Shown here piece by piece: positions 1 through 6,156 of a DNA stretch of 37,770 bases (positions are counted from its first letter, which is position 1; each line of letters begins with the position of its first letter). Under the pieces are notes generated by a model. The model worked only from the letters and a program-made list of their open reading frames with translations. It was not told where the DNA came from and made no database searches. The stretch spans positions 1-37,770 of the forward strand of contig JAUWBH010000039.1 in NCBI GenBank assembly GCA_030605085.1, given 5' to 3'. This DNA comes from Promethearchaeota archaeon (GTDB lineage Archaea > Asgardarchaeota > Lokiarchaeia > Sigynarchaeales > SOKP01). The translations under genes were made by a program, and so were the position numbers.

Positions 1-1
1 A

Positions 2-160
2 ATCTTTAAGAGCTTCTTTATCGTCTTTTAACCGTTCGTATACTTCTTTCCTCTCGTTTAACATCTGGTTATAGCCGAAGCGACTACACCCGATTGTCTT
101 GTGAATCTGAGTCCGTTGCGTCTTATTCGGATATATCCGAACATTCATAGCTTGAATCAT
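2..160 (-). CDS. tnpB: TnpB/OrfB-type protein of an IS200/IS605-family element, N-terminal part only
   Basis: The reverse strand from 160 reads MIQAMNVRIYPNKTQ and continues with a GCSRFGYNQ stretch, the classic N-terminal OrfB helix-turn-helix segment of TnpB (RIYPN near residue 10, a C-R-F/Y-N motif near residue 28). The reading frame is still open when it leaves the window, so the RuvC-like nuclease and zinc-finger parts are not visible. ATG at 160 is chosen because an in-frame TAA lies directly upstream; a second ATG sits four codons later. TnpB proteins are RNA-guided DNA nucleases of IS200/IS605 elements. The element would extend to the left, with its left end near the hairpin at 241-280. 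Whether the gene is intact cannot be judged. Confidence 0.8.
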   Translation of the reverse strand, partial: MIQAMNVRIYPNKTQRTQIHKTIGCSRFGYNQMLNERKEVYERLKDDKEALKD

Positions 161-240
161 TTACTCGTAAAAAGAAGGAATCATGATTTAAATGGATTAC
201 GGGGCGATGGTTTTTTGATTTTTTCTCTGAAAAAATAAGG

Positions 241-280
241 CTCAATTCATCACACCCATAAATGGGGGTGTTTTCTTGAG
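241..280. repeat. Hairpin upstream of tnpB, candidate left end of the IS200/IS605 element
   Basis: An imperfect palindrome is bounded by CTCAA (241-245) and TTGAG (276-280) with an inner ACACCC/GGGTGT stem. It lies 80 bp upstream of the TnpB start. Subterminal hairpins at this position are typical of IS200/IS605 left ends, but no TnpA gene and no confirmed cleavage site are visible, so the assignment is inference. Confidence 0.4.
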
Positions 281-368
281 CGGTCAGGATAAAAATAACC
301 ATAAATTTATTTTATTAAATGTAATAAAAAAAAAGAAAATAAAAAGAATTAGAAAAAATTTTGGATTT

Positions 369-455
369 TTACTCATTTTTCATTTTTTCGTAGAAATCTA
401 ATAATTCTGGTTTCCTTAAAGCTCCTCTATTTGTTTCTTCCATAATCGCTCTTTC
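369..455 (-). pseudogene. Fragment of acetoacetyl-CoA synthetase 3' end (copy 1)
   Basis: The minus strand reads [23 protein letters not shown] sequence (with one extra Glu after the Met) and ends in TAA at 369-371. It matches the last ~27 residues of the complete synthetase at 6157-8148 (AVANRGALRNPESLDYYEK). Upstream of about 455 the similarity stops, and a hairpin (AATCCAAAA/TTTTGGATT, about 460-486) follows. It has no start or catalytic region and is a decayed fragment, one of three in the first 4 kb. Confidence 0.75.
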
Positions 456-490
456 CAAAAATCCAAAATTTTATAATTTTTGGATTCTTA

Positions 491-499
491 TTATAAATA
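491..499 (+). promoter_or_regulatory. Probable TATA element of cold-shock gene 1
   Basis: TTATAAATA lies about 50 bp before the TTG start at 550. The paralogous cold-shock gene at 5161 has a similar A/T box (5098-5107, ACTATATTTA) at nearly the same distance, which supports a conserved promoter layout. Confidence 0.45.
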
Positions 500-549
500 C
501 TAATTTAGAAGTAAATTATTTTTTTAAAAAATTAACATTGGTTTTAAAA

Positions 550-816
550 TTGGTAAAAGGAACAGTAAAATGGTTTAATAGCCGAAAAGGCTATGGATTT
601 ATAAGCTCTGAAGAGGGAAACGATGTATTTGTTCACTATTCTGCATTAGCTGGGGAAGGGGACGACTATAAAACGCTCAACGAAAACGACAAGGTTGAGT
701 TTGATGTTACTGAAGGTCAAAAAGGGCCACAAGCGAGTAATGTTGTCGTTACTGAAAAAGCCCCTGAAACGTTTAATTCATATAAGAAAGGCGGCAGACG
801 AAATTTTCGCTATTAA
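550..816 (+). CDS. Cold-shock domain protein (CspA family), copy 1
   Basis: This 88-residue single-stranded RNA/DNA-binding protein has the five-stranded CSD fold. The RNP1 motif KGYGFI (near residue 13) and the RNP2 motif VFVHY (near residue 26) are intact, and GPQAxNV closes the domain. A short basic tail ([11 protein letters not shown]) follows. The TTG at 550 is chosen over the TTG at 538 because the paralogue at 5161 begins with the same residues (VKGTVKWFN) directly after its TTG. CSD proteins act as RNA chaperones in the cytoplasm and are uncommon in archaea. The pair probably arose by local duplication, since promoters and coding regions are both alike. Confidence 0.92.
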   Translation: MVKGTVKWFNSRKGYGFISSEEGNDVFVHYSALAGEGDDYKTLNENDKVEFDVTEGQKGPQASNVVVTEKAPETFNSYKKGGRRNFRY

Positions 817-1030
817 GGTTATAAATTATTATAAATCCACAAAGCAAAAAAATATTATAAGCAGTAAATAATAATAGTAAAAATCTCTTTTTGCGATTGT
901 TATCGAACCTTATTTTTTTTTTATAGTTATTTAATTAATTTTAATTCTACAGAGTTAGATTAGACTATCAAAATGAATAAAATGGTATTCAAATTATTTC
1001 AAATAATATTATCAACGATATTTTGTTGTA

Positions 1031-1265
1031 TTATTTGCGGCATTAGTCCGAACGCCTCTATCCCATCAACCGCTGCGGAATTTGGGAATGCTTTTCTACT
1101 CCGAAAGGTCGTCGTCCAGAATTGCGCTGGACGGGCTTTCAGTTATGCTCTCCCATTCTCGATACGAGAAAACTTTTCTACCATTGAGGGAACTCCTCAA
1201 TATATTAATATTGAGTTAAAGTATTTAAGCGTCTACAGTGTAAAGCCTTTCTGATTTACAGTAGT
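1031..1265 (+). ncRNA. Highly structured, GC-richer intergenic segment; possible RNA or right end of an IS200/IS605 relic
   Basis: Four consecutive hairpins occur in 160 bp. They are 1103-1140 (GAAAG plus CGTCCAG pairing with CTGGACG plus CTTTC), 1156-1170 (TTCTCG/CGAGAA, loop ATA), 1183-1201 (ATTGAGG/CCTCAAT) and 1239-1260 (TGTAAA/TTTACA, with an outer CTAC/GTAG). Base composition is clearly richer in G+C than the flanks. A 93-codon open frame crosses the segment but looks unlike a protein. Serial hairpins at the 3' end of tnpB genes form the guide-RNA scaffold, so a decayed element is one explanation; a free-standing RNA is another. Nothing else was recognised between 817 and 1343. Confidence 0.35.
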
Positions 1266-1410
1266 ATTTTCGAAATGATTACAAAAATAAAATTATTTGA
1301 TAAAGTAATAATGTAATTTAGTAATAATAGATAAGATTATATTTTATTGCTTTTGCTCTCTTTTTGGTCGTTCCACAATTTTTATAATTAATAGAAATAA
1401 TCTAGTTCCC

Positions 1411-1965
1411 ATGAAGATACAAATTAATAAATCAACAACACCTATTGTTTCTCCTGCTGTTGTAGTTTCGGTTGGAGAATGGGATGAAGCGAATCTAATA
1501 ACTCTTGCTTGGGTTGCTCGAGTTGTCTCTGAACCACCAGTAATGTCTATTTCTATTCGTCCCTCTAGACACTCGACTTCTTTAATCAAAAAATTAGGAG
1601 AATATGTAATTAATGTTCCGAATGCCAATCAAATTCGAGAGATGGATTTCTGCGGTACGAGAACTGGAAAGAAAATAAATAAATGGAACGAATTGAATTT
1701 AACTAAGGAGAAAGGGTCTAAAGTAAAAGTACCCCTCATTAAAGAGTTCCCAATTAATATCGAATGTAAAGTCATCAAAGAAGTAGAACACGGTACTCAT
1801 ATTATATATTTAGGTGAAGTTTTAGAGGTTCATGTAGATGATGAAATAATAAAGGATGGCAAATTAGATCCGCTAAAGCAGAATCAAATTGTATATATTG
1901 CACGAAATTATTACAGATTAGTAAAAGAACCACTTGAAAAACATGGGTTTTCTGTAAAATCCTAA
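1411..1965 (+). CDS. Flavin reductase-like FMN-binding protein (flavoredoxin type)
   Basis: The 184-residue protein has the layout of the Flavin_Reduct/flavoredoxin family, an FMN-binding split beta-barrel. An early SPAVVVSVG strand and a TLAWVARVVSEPPVMSISI segment bind FMN. R-xS-xxSLIKKLGEYVINVP follows near residues 50-70, then a FCGTRTGKKINKW loop and the GEVLEVHVDDE strand near residue 140. Such proteins transfer electrons between NAD(P)H or ferredoxin and flavin in the cytoplasm. Length fits the family. The ATG at 1411 has no clear ribosome-binding site, as is common for leaderless archaeal messages. It is followed at once by a minus-strand synthetase fragment, so the downstream junction is a rearrangement point. 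Confidence 0.85.
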   Translation: MKIQINKSTTPIVSPAVVVSVGEWDEANLITLAWVARVVSEPPVMSISIRPSRHSTSLIKKLGEYVINVPNANQIREMDFCGTRTGKKINKWNELNLTKEKGSKVKVPLIKEFPINIECKVIKEVEHGTHIIYLGEVLEVHVDDEIIKDGKLDPLKQNQIVYIARNYYRLVKEPLEKHGFSVKS

Positions 1966-1969
1966 ATTT

Positions 1970-2046
1970 TACAGCTATTTCGACTTTTTTGTTGCTGAAT
2001 GTATAAGGGATATGGTTTGGATGGGCTTGGAAAAAAAAGTTTAGGA
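1970..2046 (-). pseudogene. Fragment of acetoacetyl-CoA synthetase 3' region (copy 2)
   Basis: The minus strand encodes FFQAHPNHIPYTFSNKKVEIAV. The complete synthetase has FQAPPDGIPYTFSNKKVEIAV in its C-terminal domain, around the catalytic lysine. Both ends of the match are abrupt: it stops before the NRGAL tail on one side and within a few codons on the other. It is non-functional DNA squeezed between the flavin reductase and the acetyltransferase. Confidence 0.75.
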
Positions 2047-2093
2047 ACTTGTTTTTAGATAAAATTGAAATTTTTAAGTTCTTTCCTAGAATT

Positions 2094-3365
2094 ATGGAAA
2101 TTAAGAAAGGATTCTCTACTAAAATAGATGAACAATTTTCCTTACACATAGCTGAAAATAATAATAAACAAGAATTTCAGCAAATTTTAAAATTAAATAC
2201 TAAAGTTCATGGAGAACAAGTAAGGGAATATTTGAATAGAATCTATTTAGACCATCCAAAAAGGGACGATATTTATTACTTTTACGTGAAAGATAATGAA
2301 GAAGACCAAATTGTTTCTGGATTGATTTTATTGCCTTTAGAATGGTCTATTGGAGGGAATATCTTTTCAGTGTGTGAGATGGGATTTGTTGGAACTTTAG
2401 AAGAATATCGTGGGAAAGGATTCATTAGAAAGTTAAATGAAATTTATGAAAAAGTGATGGCTGAAAGGGGCTATTTAATGTCAGTTATCAGAGGAATCCC
2501 CTATTATTATCGCAAGTTAAATTATGGTTTTGCTATGCCCCTAGATAATAGAATACTTTTATCAGCTTCAAAAATTCCAACAACAAACTTGGATCATCTA
2601 CGAATTAGAAAAGCAACCTATAAAGATATAGAATTTGTAGAAACATTATATAATAAATATTATAAGAGTTTCTTTATTTCCAATAAATTTCATAAAGAGG
2701 AGTTCCTGTTTCGATTCTTTAACGATGAATTTAATGATTTCAAATTATCTACTTATATTATTGAAGTAGATGGAAAATCTGAAGCCTTTTTCTCACTAGG
2801 TATGTCCTATGATAATACAGCATATACAATTTTAATCCCACATCTAACAAATAATCAAATGATTAAGGTACTACAATATGTTAAGAAAATAAATATCTTT
2901 CCTAAAGACAATGACATTGATTTTCATGTATACGAATACACGGAATTTGGAAAAAAAATCTTTGCTCTCGGAGGAAATCATTATCAAGACTATGGCTGGC
3001 AAGTTAAAATTCCAGATTTAAAGAAATTCCTTGAAGCAATAAAAATAATTTTAGAACATAGAATTGAAAAATCTGACTTTAAAGGTTTGAATTATAATTT
3101 AATCATTAGTAATTACGAAGAGGAATTGCATATCTCTTTCAAGGACGGAATTATTACTGCTATTGATATGAAAAAAGGATATCCTGATGAAAAATTATGT
3201 GATTTAAGAATACCAGGCTCGTTCCTATATAAACTTTTGTTAGGGGATAAAACATTTGATGAGATTCAATACATTGTAAAAGATGCGATGATTAAGAAAG
3301 ATTTGAAACTATTAATTAACATTTTATTCCCAAAACAAATATCATTACCTGATACTTATTATTAA
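2094..3365 (+). CDS. Eis-like GNAT N-acetyltransferase with SCP2-like C-terminal domain; altered C-terminus
   Basis: The architecture is that of the Eis family: GNAT domain 1 (about residues 15-165), GNAT domain 2 (about 170-300) and an SCP2-like domain (about 310-415). The acetyl-CoA pyrophosphate loop reads YRGKGFIRKL near residue 105, after a FVGTLEE strand. Eis enzymes acetylate amines of small molecules or lysines. ATG at 2094 is preferred to a TTG at 2049, because the extra 15 codons abut the synthetase fragment. The protein should end shortly after LFPK; instead the last residues QISLPDTYY come from a 69-bp repeat also found at 5813. The original tail has therefore been replaced, although the enzyme domains are intact. 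Confidence 0.8.
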   Translation: MEIKKGFSTKIDEQFSLHIAENNNKQEFQQILKLNTKVHGEQVREYLNRIYLDHPKRDDIYYFYVKDNEEDQIVSGLILLPLEWSIGGNIFSVCEMGFVGTLEEYRGKGFIRKLNEIYEKVMAERGYLMSVIRGIPYYYRKLNYGFAMPLDNRILLSASKIPTTNLDHLRIRKATYKDIEFVETLYNKYYKSFFISNKFHKEEFLFRFFNDEFNDFKLSTYIIEVDGKSEAFFSLGMSYDNTAYTILIPHLTNNQMIKVLQYVKKINIFPKDNDIDFHVYEYTEFGKKIFALGGNHYQDYGWQVKIPDLKKFLEAIKIILEHRIEKSDFKGLNYNLIISNYEEELHISFKDGIITAIDMKKGYPDEKLCDLRIPGSFLYKLLLGDKTFDEIQYIVKDAMIKKDLKLLINILFPKQISLPDTYY

Positions 3366-3399
3366 CATATTAGACTATTAAAAGCTAGAGACTGGTTAG
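3331..3399 (+). repeat. 69-bp direct repeat, copy A (twin at 5813-5881)
   Basis: The segment beginning CAAAACAAATATCATTACCT is 67/69 identical to 5813-5881. Weaker similarity continues for about 40 bp in both copies. It provides the last codons and TAA stop of the acetyltransferase here and of the PIN gene at the other site. Each copy is followed by a convergent synthetase 3' end. Confidence 0.9.
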
Positions 3400-3482
3400 G
3401 GAAATCATTCTTATAGCCTAAGATATTCTGATGTTAAACAATAAAAAAAATTGTATTTTAAAAAAATATTTATTAATCCTTT

Positions 3483-3668
3483 TTATTTTAGCTCTTCTTT
3501 CATTTTTTCGTAGAAATCTAATGATTCCGGATTTCTTAATGCGCCTCTATTTGCCACAGCCATTCCGTGAACGAATTTAGTAACAGCAATTTCGATTTTT
3601 TTGTTGCTAAAGGTGTATGGTATGCCATCTGGTGGTGCTTGGAATATTAACTTCGGAACATGCCGTGG
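3483..3668 (-). pseudogene. Fragment of acetoacetyl-CoA synthetase 3' end (copy 3, about 61 codons)
   Basis: The minus strand encodes RHVPKLIFQAPPDGIPYTFSN and continues, closely matching the complete synthetase, through the MAVANRGALRNPESLDFYEK tail to a TAA at 3483-3485. Similarity ends abruptly at the Pro codon before RHVP, at a run of G residues. This is the least decayed of the three fragments: the reading frame is intact and the catalytic-lysine motif SNKK is kept. It lacks all of the AMP-binding domain. Confidence 0.85.
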
Positions 3669-3768
3669 GGGGGATTCTGCTGTTACTAAAAGTTAACTAT
3701 ATTATTCAGAAATTATTTAATCTCATTTTATATTATTTTAAATTTCAATAATAAATTATATTGATATA

Positions 3769-3972
3769 GTTAACGTTTGTATATTACTTTCTGACACTGG
3801 TGAGGGTTTTTTATTTCTCCCAAGTCTTAATAGTTGGAATCCCGACTTCAATATAGGTTTTTATGTTTCTGACCCAGAAAGTTATGACTATCTGAAAAGC
3901 CTTTTCCATCATTTTTGGCAAATGTCTAAGGAATTTAAATTTGATGGAATTAAATTCTTTCGAAATGATTGA
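3769..3972 (+). pseudogene. 3' remnant of an unidentified gene
   Basis: An open frame without a usable start encodes VCILLSDTGEGFLFLPSLN, then NPDFNIGFYVSDPESYDYLK and FHHFWQMSKEFKFDG, and ends in TGA at 3970. Codon use and composition look protein-like. The closing pattern, an aromatic-rich strand followed by an F-x-x-x-W-x-x-S helix, recalls the end of the sensor domain in archaeal TrmB/PLD-like transcription regulators, but this is only a resemblance. The 5' part is missing. Confidence 0.4.
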
Positions 3973-4037
3973 TTTGACAAACAATTTCGGAAATTTGTAA
4001 AATTATATTTATATTAATAGCTTGCTAAGAATTAACT

Positions 4038-4871
4038 ATGGAATTTAAAAATTTAATATATGAAGAGAAGGATAAAACGGTATATATAACTCTTAATAGA
4101 CCCACTAAAATGAATGCTCTAAGTATGGCCTTATCGGATGAGATAGTAGCAGCAGTATGACATGTACAAGATTCAAAAAGACTCAAGTATTTAGTTTTTA
4201 AGGGTGCAGGCAATAATTTTTGTGTAGGTGATGACATCACAGAAATGCCCAGATGGGGCGATGCAAATGATATAATGCGTCGTGCTATATATTACCAAAA
4301 TATGGCTAATCAGATTGAGGAGCTGGATAAAATCACTATTGCGGCAGTGGATGGCTATGCGGTTGGTGGAGGATTAGAAATTACAATGGCATGTGATTTT
4401 GTAATTGCTACTGAGCGCTCTAAGTGGGGCATGCCAGAGGTGGATGTTGGGATAACTCCTGGATGGGGAGGTACAACCAGAATGGCTCGTCTCATTGGTA
4501 GGAGAAGAGCAAAGGAAATCAATCTTCTTGGAGCGCTTCATCACGGAAAAAAGGCAGTAGAGTGGAATCTATGGAATAGAATTGTTCCTAATGACCAACT
4601 CGATAATGAGGTCGAAAAATTATTAGTGGTTCTCAAAGTTAAAAATCAACAAGCTATGCGTCAATTAAAGTTTATAATAAACAAGGGAGTTGAATGCGAC
4701 CTATACACTGCTCAAGGCTTTGAGGCTTTATCAGCGGGTTTAACTGGAGCTGTTAATGGAATGTGGAAAGTTAAAGACGCAGATCAAGGTAAAGGCGTAA
4801 TTGGGTTCAGTAGGAAGGATAGTTTATGGCAAATAAGAAGAGAAGAGTCAAAGAACTTTTGGGTAGAATAA
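4038..4871 (+). pseudogene. Enoyl-CoA hydratase/isomerase (crotonase) with one in-frame TGA
   Basis: From ATG 4038 the frame encodes a full-length crotonase-fold protein of about 277 codons, beginning MEFKNLIYEEKDKTVYITLN and interrupted only by TGA at 4158-4160 (codon 41). Downstream, the oxyanion-hole segments are present, as are both catalytic glutamates of the hydratase family, in GGGLE (codon 114) and MPEV (codon 134), exactly 20 codons apart. TGA is used as a normal stop elsewhere here (for example in the beta-galactosidase), so this is a recent nonsense mutation. A shortened product could start at ATG 4245 but would lack the first beta-strands. The family works in beta-oxidation and related acyl-CoA pathways, matching the nearby acetoacetyl-CoA synthetase. 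Confidence 0.85.
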
Positions 4872-5097
4872 TTTCAATTAAATAATTTTTTTTTTATTAT
4901 TATTCATTTGTGTATAATCACATGAATAAGTATATTTATAATTATAATATAATATAAAAAAAATTCAATTTTTAGGTCAATCATAGAACTAAATTTAAAA
5001 CATTTTGAAAAGAATTGTTGGTCTTAAAACAGCTTTAATAAACGAGAATTCATTTTTTTATTTTAATATGTAAAAATTTATTTCTTTTAGTTTCATA

Positions 5098-5107
5098 CTA
5101 TATTTAT
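5098..5107 (+). promoter_or_regulatory. Probable TATA element of cold-shock gene 2
   Basis: ACTATATTTA stands about 55 bp before the TTG start at 5161, the same layout as for the first cold-shock gene. The rest of 4872-5160 is A/T-rich and shows nothing else. Confidence 0.4.
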
Positions 5108-5160
5108 TGCTCTTAGAAATGAGTTTTTTATTAAAAAAATTAAAAAATTGGTAATTAAAA

Positions 5161-5544
5161 TTGGTAAAAGGAACGGTAAAGTGGTTTAATCTTAAAAAAG
5201 GCTTCGGATTTATAAGTACTGAAGATGGAACTGATATATTTGTTCATTATTCTGCATTAGCTGGAGAAGATGATGAATATAAAACTCTTAATGAGCAAGA
5301 CAAAGTTGAATTCGACATTGTGGAAGGACAGAAAGGTCCTCAAGCATCTAACATTGTTGTTACCGAAAAAGCGCCCCCTCAAACGAGTTCATACAATAGA
5401 GGGGGAGGGCGTGGCGGCGGCGGTTATGGTGGTGGCGGCGGTTATAGTGGTGGCGGCGGCAGAAAAGGTGGCGGCAAAAAAGCCCGCGGCAAAAAAGGCG
5501 GCAGCAGAAAAGGCGCCCGCGGTAAAAAAAGACCTCGCTATTAA
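5161..5544 (+). CDS. Cold-shock domain protein with glycine-rich and basic C-terminal tail, copy 2
   Basis: Residues 1-70 form a cold-shock domain close to copy 1 (RNP1 KGFGFI, RNP2 IFVHY, GPQASNI). Residues 78-127 are a low-complexity tail of RGG/GGGY repeats followed by repeated KKxxGKK and RGKKRPRY blocks. The TTG start at 5161 follows an A-rich leader. A CSD followed by an RGG-type tail is an arrangement best known from plant and animal RNA-binding proteins; tails of this kind bind RNA non-specifically and favour condensation. The tail DNA is G+C-rich in sharp contrast to its surroundings, suggesting expansion of short GGN repeats. It is probably an RNA chaperone in the cytoplasm. Confidence 0.93.
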   Translation: MVKGTVKWFNLKKGFGFISTEDGTDIFVHYSALAGEDDEYKTLNEQDKVEFDIVEGQKGPQASNIVVTEKAPPQTSSYNRGGGRGGGGYGGGGGYSGGGGRKGGGKKARGKKGGSRKGARGKKRPRY

Positions 5545-5613
5545 TTCTATAAAATGAAATTAATCAGTTAATAATAATAAATTATTTATTTCCTTGGATA
5601 TTGAGTAGTATGT

Positions 5614-5847
5614 ATGATAATCCTCGATAATAGTGTATTAAGTGCGTTTAAGCGTCTTGAGCTTCTCACACATCTGGAAGAACTTTTATCATCTGCAATA
5701 ATCTCTAAAGATGTTTTTAATGAATATAGAGTTCAATGGCAAGAGACAATTCAAAATTGGATCAAGATCTTAGAACCAAGCGATAAAATAATATTGGAAT
5801 CAACTCCAGTATCAAAACAAATATCATTACCTGATACTTATTATTAA
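5614..5847 (+). pseudogene. PIN-domain (VapC-like) ribonuclease, truncated
   Basis: The start reads MIILDNSVLSAFKRLELL, with the first catalytic Asp at residue 5, and SKDVFNEY holds the expected Glu near residue 38. Both are hallmarks of the PIN nuclease fold. The coding sequence then runs into the 69-bp repeat and ends QISLPDTYY, so the second half, which holds the remaining acidic metal ligands, is missing. A normal PIN protein is 130-160 residues; this has 77. No antitoxin gene is visible beside it. It is probably an inactivated toxin or RNase gene cut by a rearrangement. Confidence 0.7.
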
Positions 5848-5881
5848 CATATTAGATTATTAAAAGCTAGAGGCTGGTTAG
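5813..5881 (+). repeat. 69-bp direct repeat, copy B (twin at 3331-3399)
   Basis: This copy is identical to 3331-3399 except at two positions. It forms the end of the truncated PIN gene and the start of the unknown remnant that continues to 6114. Confidence 0.9.
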
Positions 5882-6114
5882 ATAGAATCGCCTTCCTAAA
5901 ATATGCTAGAGATCTATTTATTTTATTACATGAAATTATAAGGAGATCTGATCCAAAAATTCAAGAGGCAATATCTCCTCATTATTAGTTAAAATATTTT
6001 GAGAAAAAAGAAATATCAGTACCATTTAAATATACTTTTTTACGAAGTACATTCTTGCCTTATTTAAAAAAAAAATATCCTAAAAGATTCTTATATATAC
6101 CAGAATATATATAA
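5813..6114 (+). pseudogene. Remnant of an unidentified gene with two in-frame stops
   Basis: One reading frame runs from the repeat through TAA (5845) and TAG (5986) to TAA (6112). Between the stops it reads HIRLLKARGWLDRIAFLKYA, then DLFILLHEIIRRSDPKIQEA, and after the TAG KYFEKKEISVPFKYTFLRS with a FLPYLKKKYPKRF end. The same frame and protein-like composition on both sides of each stop indicate one decayed gene. The family was not recognised. Its beginning is also the 69-bp repeat seen after the acetyltransferase, so a piece of it was copied there. Confidence 0.5.
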
Positions 6115-6156
6115 TTCTAATGAAGATAAAAAAGAATAAAAATGAATAAAAAAAAT

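Noticed and set aside
973..1254. 93-codon frame MNKMVFKLFQ...SVKPF
   Set aside because: Lies over four consecutive hairpins, has no protein-like pattern and no ribosome-binding site; treated as a structured segment instead.
4158..4160. TGA in the crotonase gene as selenocysteine or tryptophan recoding
   Set aside because: TGA is an ordinary stop in other genes here, no SECIS-like element was seen and the site is not catalytic; a nonsense mutation is simpler.
5270..5557. Alanine/valine/lysine-rich frame overlapping the second cold-shock gene
   Set aside because: Out-of-frame reading of the Gly- and Lys-rich tail repeats.
5986..5988. In-frame TAG read as pyrrolysine
   Set aside because: A second stop (TAA) lies in the same frame upstream and no start exists; the sequence is a remnant.
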